NCBI RefSeq assembly: GCF_002837185.1
Contig: NZ_KZ477985.1
Coordinates: forward strand, 392,167-456,166
Origin: Pseudomonas fluorescens
GTDB taxonomy: Bacteria > Pseudomonadota > Gammaproteobacteria > Pseudomonadales > Pseudomonadaceae
Direction: 5' to 3'
Length of the DNA stretch: 64,000 nucleotides
The notes under the pieces were generated by a model that was given only the letters and a program-made list of their open reading frames with translations, ran no database searches and had not been told where the DNA came from. The first letter of the stretch is position 1, and each line of letters opens with the position of its first letter. The position numbers were made by a program, and so were the translations under genes. Positions 58,326 through 64,000 of this stretch are shown piece after piece.

Positions 58326-61300
58326 TCAGTATTGCCCGGCCACGGGCTGGCACAGCGTCTGGCTGCCTGGCTTCAGGTACGGCAGCAGAATGGGCGCCAT
58401 GCCTTTGAGCACTTGCACCGGCAGCGCCGAGGTGAACTTGAAGGTTTGTGCCGAACTGCCTGGGACGAAGGCGGTGAGCGTGCCGAAGTGGTGGTCACCG
58501 ATAAAGAACACAAAGGTGGCAGTGCGGTTTATCGCCTTGGAACTGAGTACCCGACCGCCGGCGCCGATGGCTTCGATGCGGTTGTCGCCGGTTCCGGTCT
58601 TGCCGCCCATGGCCAGCGGTGTGCCGTCGTCCAGTTTGAAACTGCCGGCCACGCGTTTCGCTGTACCGGCATCCACCACTTGGGATAAAGCCCCTCGCAA
58701 GGCCCGCGCCACTTCTACCGGCATCACCCGCTTGCCCTCGGCCGGGTCGTTGATCACGCGGGTTTCATAAGGCGTATCGGCGGCAAAGTGCAGACTGTCG
58801 ATGCGTACTGCCCGCGCACGCACGCCGTCATTGAGGATGATCCCCATCAGCTCGGCCAATGCGGCAGGGCGGTCGCCGGAGCTGCCGATGGCGGTGGCCA
58901 GCGATGGCACCAGGTGATCGAAGGGATAGCCCACGGCCCGCCAGCGTTGGTGGATATCCAGGAAGGCTTCAACCTCCAGCATGGTGCGGATACGGCTATC
59001 GCGCGCACGCTGATGGCGGCTCTTGAACAGCCAGCTGTACACCTCCTGACGCTCGAACTGGCTGGCCTTGACGACCTCGCCAAAGGTCGCGTCGGGGTGG
59101 TTGAGCAGGTAGCCCAGCAACCATAGGTCCAGCGGGTGGACCTTGGCGATATAGCCCTGGTCGGGCAAATCATAGGTGCCGGGGCCGTAGTCTGCGTACA
59201 GCCGCCGCAAGCGTTCGTCGGTCAGTTTGTCACTGGTTTTGGCAGTGCCCAGGTGTGAGCGCACAAAACGGTTGAACGTGTCCTGGTCGGCCTCGGGAAA
59301 CAGGTAGCGGTGCACGGCGCTCAGGCGAATCGCCGTGGGGTGCAGGCTGTCGAGAAAGGTATCGAGGCGTGCCTGGGTGTCTTTCTTCTGGTATTTCCTC
59401 CAGAACTTGAGGAGGAAGGTGGTGCCTTCACGGTCGGCAAATTGGGCCAGGTATTCCTGGCGCCGTGGGTCGTCGTCATCCTTGAGCAACTGCGCGCTGT
59501 TATTGGGGCCTGTGTAGGTGACGTAACGTTCCAGGTCGCGCATCAGGCGAATGAACGGCAGGTTGATCGACTCCCGTAATGCATCGCGCAAGGTCGGGTT
59601 GCGGCCGTTGTCTTCGTGACGGAAATTGTGGAAGTGGTGCAGGCCGCCACCGGTGAAAAAGCCTTCGCTGGGGCTGGCCGAGTAAGTACGGTCGAGGGCG
59701 GCGGCGAGCATGCGGCTCAGGGATTTGTCCGCGGCGTGGATCAGATAGTCCAAGGCCCAACGGCTGATACGGTCCTGCTCGGCGATCTCGGTTTTTTCAA
59801 GGGCGGCCGGTGTTTGCGCGGCATAGCGCTCATGCAGTTCGCTGATGATTTGCAGGTAAGTGGTGAGTACCCGCAGCTTGGCCGTGGAGCCCAGTTCCAG
59901 CTTGCTGCCTTCGTTGATGTCGAAGGGTTGGTCGGTATTGTCGGTTTGCACGCGCACCCGCGAACCCTGCGCAGTCAGCTCGAACAGGGTAAAGCTGTAG
60001 CGCACCTGGGCGGTGCTGGCGGGCGTCAGCAGGCGTTCGCCGAGCAGGCCGGTCTTACCGGCGAAGGTCGGGTCGGCCAATTGCTTGAGGTAGTCGGTGA
60101 CCTGGGTTTGCAGCTCGCCCTGCAAGGTGCTGGTGGCGGAAAGGTCCAGGCGATCAAGGTCGTACAGCGGTCGGTTGAGCAGCGCGGCGAGGCGGCTGCG
60201 GGCGACGCTGATGCCCTTGTTGGTGTCGATGGGCTGGACGGTCGGCTGTTGCTGCCAGTCGCGGTAGGTGACACGCGCCGCCAGCGCGGCCTTGAGCAGT
60301 TTTGGCTCGATCAGATCGTTCTGCGCCAACAGGCGCAGGTGGCTGTCGGTGAGCCGCGCCAGTTCGTCGCGTCCCTTGGCCAGGTAATGGGAAGGGCGGC
60401 GTTGGGCGATCATCAGCGACAATACTTGGCGCAACGCAAGGCCACGCGCGTCCAGGCTGGCTGGCGTCGATGCCGTGTCGAGCAGGGCCCGATTGACCTG
60501 GGTGAAGTCGGCGCCGTACCACACGCGCAAGCCTTCGGCCATGCCATGCACTTCGCCATGCCCGGGCACGGCCGACAAAGGCACACTGTTCAGGTAATCG
60601 CGCACCACGTTCTGCCGGGCGACAAGCGTGTTCGGGCCATTCTGGTAGGCACGCACGCTGGCCGAGAGCATCTGGCGGATCTTTTCGCTGCCCGACAGGG
60701 TCAGGCCTTCGGGCGAATGGCGGTACTTTTCCAGTTGCGTCGCCAGGGTGCTGCCGCCCGCGGTCTGCCCAGGCAAGTGCAATTGACGGGCGAGCTGTGA
60801 CCATGCGGCCTTGGCAAAGCGCGGCCAATCCACCGCCGGGTTGGCCTGCGCGGGAACAGGCGCCAGCAACTCGCGGTTTTCGATGAACAGCAGGCTGTTG
60901 ACCATCAGCGACGGAATGTCATCGAAGCGCGCATACAACTGGGTCGGGTAGTTGAACTGATACAGCGGTGCGGCGCGGCAATCGGTGAGGGTCAACCCGG
61001 CCTGGATTTTCTCGGCGTAGGGGATAAACAGCCCGTGGCGGCTGTAGTCCATCAGCGCCTCGGAGAAGCGCGCCTGGGACTGGATCAGGTAGTTGCGCTT
61101 GAGCAAGCGCGGCAGGAACTCGCCAAGGTCGCTGTAGCCCAGGCGTCGGTCGAACGGCCCGGCGCCGGGATACACCATCGCATCGCTGGCGCCTGGAGCC
61201 ACGCTGTAGGTCAATGTGGCGGCCCACTGGCTGAATTCGCGCGCCTGCCAGCGGGCGGTGTGGATTTCCCGGTGTGCGGCAAAGCCCAGGGCGATCAAGG

Positions 61301-61424
61301 CCATTACCAGGATCAGCCAACCCAGGCGGCGCCAGGGATGTTTTTTTGCAGGCAAAGACGCTGGAGACGGGCTGTCGTTGTCGAGTTCAGCCTTGACGGG
61401 ACCGGTTTGCCACAGAGCGCCCAT
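58326..61424 (-). CDS. Class A penicillin-binding-protein-like transglycosylase/transpeptidase
   Basis: Inner-membrane peptidoglycan enzyme of about 1030 residues with one N-terminal membrane anchor (WRRLGWLILVMALIALGFAA). A GT51 transglycosylase domain is recognised by GGSTLATQLEK and DYLNSVPLS. A penicillin-binding transpeptidase domain has all three motifs: GSTAK (SxxK, near residue 513), ESIN (SxN) and GGKTGTGDN (KTG). The span between SxN and KTG, about 330 residues, is long. In GT51, the EDR box is ENR and the usual second Glu (RKxxE) reads EKIRQ, so glycosyl transfer may be impaired. The start is uncertain: ATGs at 61493, 61439 and 61424 all lack a good ribosome site. It stands alone between the toxin island and the permease. 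Confidence 0.82.
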   Translation of the reverse strand: MGALWQTGPVKAELDNDSPSPASLPAKKHPWRRLGWLILVMALIALGFAAHREIHTARWQAREFSQWAATLTYSVAPGASDAMVYPGAGPFDRRLGYSDLGEFLPRLLKRNYLIQSQARFSEALMDYSRHGLFIPYAEKIQAGLTLTDCRAAPLYQFNYPTQLYARFDDIPSLMVNSLLFIENRELLAPVPAQANPAVDWPRFAKAAWSQLARQLHLPGQTAGGSTLATQLEKYRHSPEGLTLSGSEKIRQMLSASVRAYQNGPNTLVARQNVVRDYLNSVPLSAVPGHGEVHGMAEGLRVWYGADFTQVNRALLDTASTPASLDARGLALRQVLSLMIAQRRPSHYLAKGRDELARLTDSHLRLLAQNDLIEPKLLKAALAARVTYRDWQQQPTVQPIDTNKGISVARSRLAALLNRPLYDLDRLDLSATSTLQGELQTQVTDYLKQLADPTFAGKTGLLGERLLTPASTAQVRYSFTLFELTAQGSRVRVQTDNTDQPFDINEGSKLELGSTAKLRVLTTYLQIISELHERYAAQTPAALEKTEIAEQDRISRWALDYLIHAADKSLSRMLAAALDRTYSASPSEGFFTGGGLHHFHNFRHEDNGRNPTLRDALRESINLPFIRLMRDLERYVTYTGPNNSAQLLKDDDDPRRQEYLAQFADREGTTFLLKFWRKYQKKDTQARLDTFLDSLHPTAIRLSAVHRYLFPEADQDTFNRFVRSHLGTAKTSDKLTDERLRRLYADYGPGTYDLPDQGYIAKVHPLDLWLLGYLLNHPDATFGEVVKASQFERQEVYSWLFKSRHQRARDSRIRTMLEVEAFLDIHQRWRAVGYPFDHLVPSLATAIGSSGDRPAALAELMGIILNDGVRARAVRIDSLHFAADTPYETRVINDPAEGKRVMPVEVARALRGALSQVVDAGTAKRVAGSFKLDDGTPLAMGGKTGTGDNRIEAIGAGGRVLSSKAINRTATFVFFIGDHHFGTLTAFVPGSSAQTFKFTSALPVQVLKGMAPILLPYLKPGSQTLCQPVAGQY

Positions 61425-61493
61425 AGTCGATTGATCCATGCTTGCAGATTGATCGGACCTGTCTGAAGCGTAGACGCGGATTGCCTGCGCCAT

Positions 61494-61983
61494 GAGGTTT
61501 GTTGGTTAAAGATCGCGCAGAAGGCCCTGTGGTAGCAGTGCCGTGGGGGCCGTCATGCAGGCCTGCGGTTCGATTGCTGATCCACCAGGCGATTTGACGA
61601 CGGCTGTCTCTGCGGCCTGCGGTAGTGAATGACTCGTGTGCACACGGTGGTCGGGGATTCTCACCTGCACCGGGCTCGACATGTCCCACCCCTTCAAAGG
61701 TATGCAATACTCCGCGCCGTTTTGCGCCGAGAAGGCCGGTCTAGACCACTAGCGCACCTCCGTGGCAGCCGGTTTTTTCGGGGTATATCGCCAAATATTG
61801 CTGTTTATTGAGTGAAAAGCCCTATCGGGAGCTTTTTATACTGCACGTCCCGCCGACCTGTCCCACTCCGTGCGCCAGGTAGGTTTGCCCACGAGGCAAA
61901 CCCGGCCAAGCCGGTGTCTGAACCCCCCGTTCTTACGCCGCAGGCTCGGTGGATAAATCCAATAAAAACGAGGTTGTATCCCT
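61494..61983. promoter_or_regulatory. Gap and leader before the amino-acid permease
   Basis: About 490 bases between divergent genes, with no supported gene. Visible elements are a 10-base palindrome GGTCTAGACC (61738-61747), a terminator-like hairpin AAAAGC-CC/GG-GCTTTTT (61815-61837), and an 8-base-pair hairpin GGTTTGCC-CACGA-GGCAAACC (61882-61902) upstream of the GAGG ribosome site at 61970. It could be a regulated leader or hold a small RNA ending at the first hairpin. Confidence 0.5.
61815..61837 (+). terminator. Terminator-like hairpin in the permease leader
   Basis: AAAAGC pairs with GCTTTT, with CC/GG extending the stem, and a T run follows. It lies about 147 bases before the permease start, so it either ends an upstream small transcript or attenuates the permease mRNA. 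Confidence 0.55.
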
Positions 61984-63396
61984 ATGCCTGTTGGCAAACC
62001 ACTGCCCCCTGGCGAGACCGCTCAAGGCGGCCCGCTCAAACGCGAACTCGGTGAACGGCATATTCGCCTGATGGCCCTCGGTGCCTGCATCGGCGTCGGC
62101 CTGTTTCTCGGCTCGGCCAAGGCCATTGAAATGGCCGGCCCGGCGATCATGCTGTCCTACATCATTGGCGGCCTGGCAATCCTGGTGATCATGCGTGCCC
62201 TCGGTGAGATGGCCGTGCACAACCCTGTCGCCGGTTCGTTCAGTCGTTATGCCCAGGATTACCTTGGCCCGTTGGCGGGCTTTCTCACCGGCTGGAACTA
62301 TTGGTTCCTGTGGCTGGTGACCTGCGTCGCGGAAATCACAGCCGTGGCGGTGTACATGGGCGTCTGGTTCCCCGACACCCCCCGCTGGATCTGGGCCCTG
62401 GCGGCGCTGATCAGCATGGGCACCATCAACCTGATCGCGGTCAAGGCGTTCGGTGAGTTCGAGTTCTGGTTCGCCTTGATCAAGATCGTCACCATCATTG
62501 CCATGGTGATCGGCGGCGTCGGCATCATTGCCTTCGGCTTCGGCAATGACGGCGTGGCGCTGGGCATTTCCAACCTGTGGACCCATGGCGGCTTCATGCC
62601 CAACGGCGTACAGGGCGTATTGATGTCGTTGCAGATGGTGATGTTCGCCTACCTGGGCGTGGAGATGATCGGCCTCACCGCCGGTGAAGCGCGCAACCCG
62701 CAGAAGACGATTCCCAGCGCCATCGGCTCGGTGTTCTGGCGCATCCTGCTGTTCTACGTGGGCGCGTTGTTCGTGATCCTGTCGATCTACCCGTGGAATG
62801 AAATCGGCACCCAGGGCAGCCCGTTCGTGATGACCTTTGAACGCCTGGGCATCAAGACCGCCGCGGGTATCATCAACTTCGTGGTGATTACCGCCGCGTT
62901 GTCGTCCTGCAACGGTGGCATCTTCAGTACCGGGCGCATGCTCTACAGCCTGGCGCAGAATGGCCAGGCTCCGGCCACCTTCGGCACCACGTCCAGCAAT
63001 GGCGTGCCACGTAAAGCGTTGCTGCTGTCGATTTTTGCCTTGCTGTTGGGCGTGCTGCTCAACTACCTGGTGCCGGACCAGGTGTTCGTATGGGTGACCT
63101 CCATCGCCACCTTCGGCGCGATCTGGACCTGGCTGATGATCCTGCTGGCGCAGCTCAAATTCCGAAAGGGCTTGAGCCCGGCCGAGCAAGCGGCCCTCAA
63201 ATACCGCATGTGGCTGTACCCGGTCAGTTCCTACCTGGCGCTGGCGTTCCTGCTGCTGGTCGTGGGCCTGATGGCGTACTTCCCGGACACCCGCGTGGCG
63301 CTGTATGTCGGCCCTGCGTTCCTGGTGCTGTTGACGGTGTTGTATTACGTGTTCAAGTTGCAGCCGACCCAGGCGACGGGGCGTTCAGTTGCCTGA
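61984..63396 (+). CDS. Amino-acid permease (ProY type)
   Basis: Inner-membrane transporter of the amino acid-polyamine-organocation superfamily, 470 residues with 12 hydrophobic segments. The N terminus has LKRELGERHIRLMALGACIG and VGLFLGSAKAIEMAGPAIML, the typical helix 1 with the substrate-binding GxG-like break. FGEFEFWFALIKIVTIIAMV and VEMIGLTAGEARNPQKTIPS are hallmarks of the AAT family (proline-specific ProY, GABA and aromatic permeases). Proline-type specificity is most likely but not proved by sequence. GAGG lies 10 bases before the ATG. A long leader with two hairpins precedes it. Confidence 0.88.
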   Translation: MPVGKPLPPGETAQGGPLKRELGERHIRLMALGACIGVGLFLGSAKAIEMAGPAIMLSYIIGGLAILVIMRALGEMAVHNPVAGSFSRYAQDYLGPLAGFLTGWNYWFLWLVTCVAEITAVAVYMGVWFPDTPRWIWALAALISMGTINLIAVKAFGEFEFWFALIKIVTIIAMVIGGVGIIAFGFGNDGVALGISNLWTHGGFMPNGVQGVLMSLQMVMFAYLGVEMIGLTAGEARNPQKTIPSAIGSVFWRILLFYVGALFVILSIYPWNEIGTQGSPFVMTFERLGIKTAAGIINFVVITAALSSCNGGIFSTGRMLYSLAQNGQAPATFGTTSSNGVPRKALLLSIFALLLGVLLNYLVPDQVFVWVTSIATFGAIWTWLMILLAQLKFRKGLSPAEQAALKYRMWLYPVSSYLALAFLLLVVGLMAYFPDTRVALYVGPAFLVLLTVLYYVFKLQPTQATGRSVA

Positions 63397-63471
63397 ATCC
63401 TTAGGCCGAACCGGAGCCGGGAAATAGCGAGCAGGCTTGCCCTAATGCCGATCAGTTAGCGCAGATCTCCT

Positions 63472-63889
63472 GTGGGATGGGGCTTGCTCCCGAAGGCGGC
63501 CTCAGGACCGATCAGGATGTTGGGTCGATCCCGGTTCAAATGTGGGAGGGGGCTTGCTCCCGAAGGCGGCCTCAGGACCGATCAGGATGTTGGGTCGATC
63601 CCGGTCAAATGTGGGAGGGGGCTTGCTCCCGAAGGCGGCCTCAGGACCGATCAGGATGTTGGGTCGATCCCGGTCAAATGTGGGAGGGGGCTTGCTCCCG
63701 AAGGCGGCCTCAGGACCGATCAGGATGTTGGGTCGATCCCGGTTCAAATGTGGGAGGGGGCTTGCTCCCGAAGGCGGCCTCAGGACCGACCAGGATGCTG
63801 GGTCGATCCCGGTCCAAATGTGGGAGGGGGCTTGCCCCCGATGGCGGCCTCCGGGCCGACCAGGATGCTGGATCAGACCGAGTACATAT
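63472..63889 (+). repeat. Tandem head-to-tail REP array, six units of 69-70 bases
   Basis: Units begin GTGGGA(G/T)GGGGCTTGC at 63472, 63542, 63611, 63680, 63750 and 63820. Each is followed by the same spacer (GAAGGCGGCCTCAGGACCGA, then TCAGGATG and a GGGTCGATCCCGG part), all in one orientation. Units 2-5 are nearly identical; the first and last are more diverged. Long open frames across it on both strands are by-products of the periodicity, not genes. Confidence 0.92.
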
Positions 63890-63919
63890 CCGTTTCTGCG
63901 GTAACGGCTGCTATCGGTT

Positions 63920-64000
63920 CCGCTTTTACAGCGGGTCACTTTTGGAAAAGAGCCCCAAAAGTAACCAAAAAGGCTCTTGCCCCACCACTCGGCACCTCGC
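63920..64000. repeat. Interleaved inverted-repeat sequence at window edge
   Basis: ACTTTTGG (63938-63945) pairs with CCAAAAGT (63955-63962), and AAGAGCC (63948-63954) with GGCTCTT (63972-63978). This sequence type (CAGCGGGTCAC...GCCCCACCACTCGGCACCTCG), as far as I recall, recurs in many Pseudomonas genomes. It continues past the window. Confidence 0.5.

Noticed and set aside
61882..61975. Guanidine-II (mini-ykkC) riboswitch before the permease
   Set aside because: One hairpin has an ACGA-containing loop, but the loop is five bases (CACGA) and the second ACGA near the ribosome site is not in a stable hairpin, so the required pair of ACGR tetraloops is missing.
63502..63939. Open frames of 120 and 145 codons across the REP array
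   Set aside because: They arise from the 69-70-base periodicity without stops, have no family resemblance and repeat the same peptide block; no ribosome site supports them.

Overview
The window is a piece of a Pseudomonas chromosome, most likely of the P. fluorescens lineage. It is GC-rich. The core gene order and proteins (asrA with its peptidase-inhibitor neighbour, era-recO-pdxJ) are of Pseudomonas type. The intergenic gaps are littered with the two REP/REPIN repeat types typical of that lineage (GTGGGAGGGGGCTTGC and GTAGGAGCGAGCTTGC). No rRNA, tRNA or CRISPR was seen.

Region 1 (1-19.4 kb) is mostly housekeeping. On the minus strand lie valS (5' part only), a small conserved gene, holC and pepA. 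Divergent from pepA are lptF-lptG (lipopolysaccharide export). A terminator follows, then lepA-lepB-rnc-era-recO-pdxJ (translation factor, signal peptidase, RNase III, ribosome GTPase, recombination, vitamin B6). Next come a Tat-type multicopper oxidase overlapping tadA, then cmoA-cmoB (tRNA wobble modification), a chagasin-like peptidase inhibitor and a second Lon-type protease (asrA).

Region 2 (19.5-28.9 kb) is a catabolic-looking cluster. A regulator with two winged-helix domains is divergent from an amidase, a cyclic-imide-hydrolase-like NodB-fold enzyme, an MFS transporter, two short-chain dehydrogenases, a 100-residue protein starting MCGLCG, a CobW-type GTPase and a substrate-binding-protein-like protein without a signal peptide. 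Two copies of GTAC-N13-GTAC sit in the regulator/amidase gap. The parts suggest ring opening and then amide cleavage of a cyclic imide or amide, with a metallochaperone. The substrate cannot be named from sequence.

Region 3 (28.9-36.3 kb) holds PQQ glucose dehydrogenase (gcd), a zinc-type TonB receptor under a clear Zur-box-like palindrome, two small genes (VF530-type and Pr6Pr-type), and a PadR regulator coupled to a siderophore-interacting ferric reductase.

Region 4 (36.3-42.4 kb) is a complete CS1/alternate chaperone-usher fimbrial operon: major pilin, usher, tip adhesin, chaperone and minor pilin, with a terminator-like hairpin after the major pilin.

Region 5 (42.4-58.1 kb) is a minus-strand toxin/effector island. 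Two giant proteins (1726 and 1692 residues) each carry a dermonecrotic-toxin-type N-terminal part, a hydrophobic hairpin, leucine-rich repeats and a C-terminal NEL-type E3 ubiquitin ligase domain with a CxD motif. Between them lie a 1614-residue relative without the NEL domain and a 90-residue small gene. Next to the island is a diverged class A penicillin-binding protein.

Region 6 (61.4-64 kb) has a long leader, a ProY-type amino-acid permease and a tandem array of six head-to-tail REP units, followed by a complex inverted-repeat sequence at the window edge.
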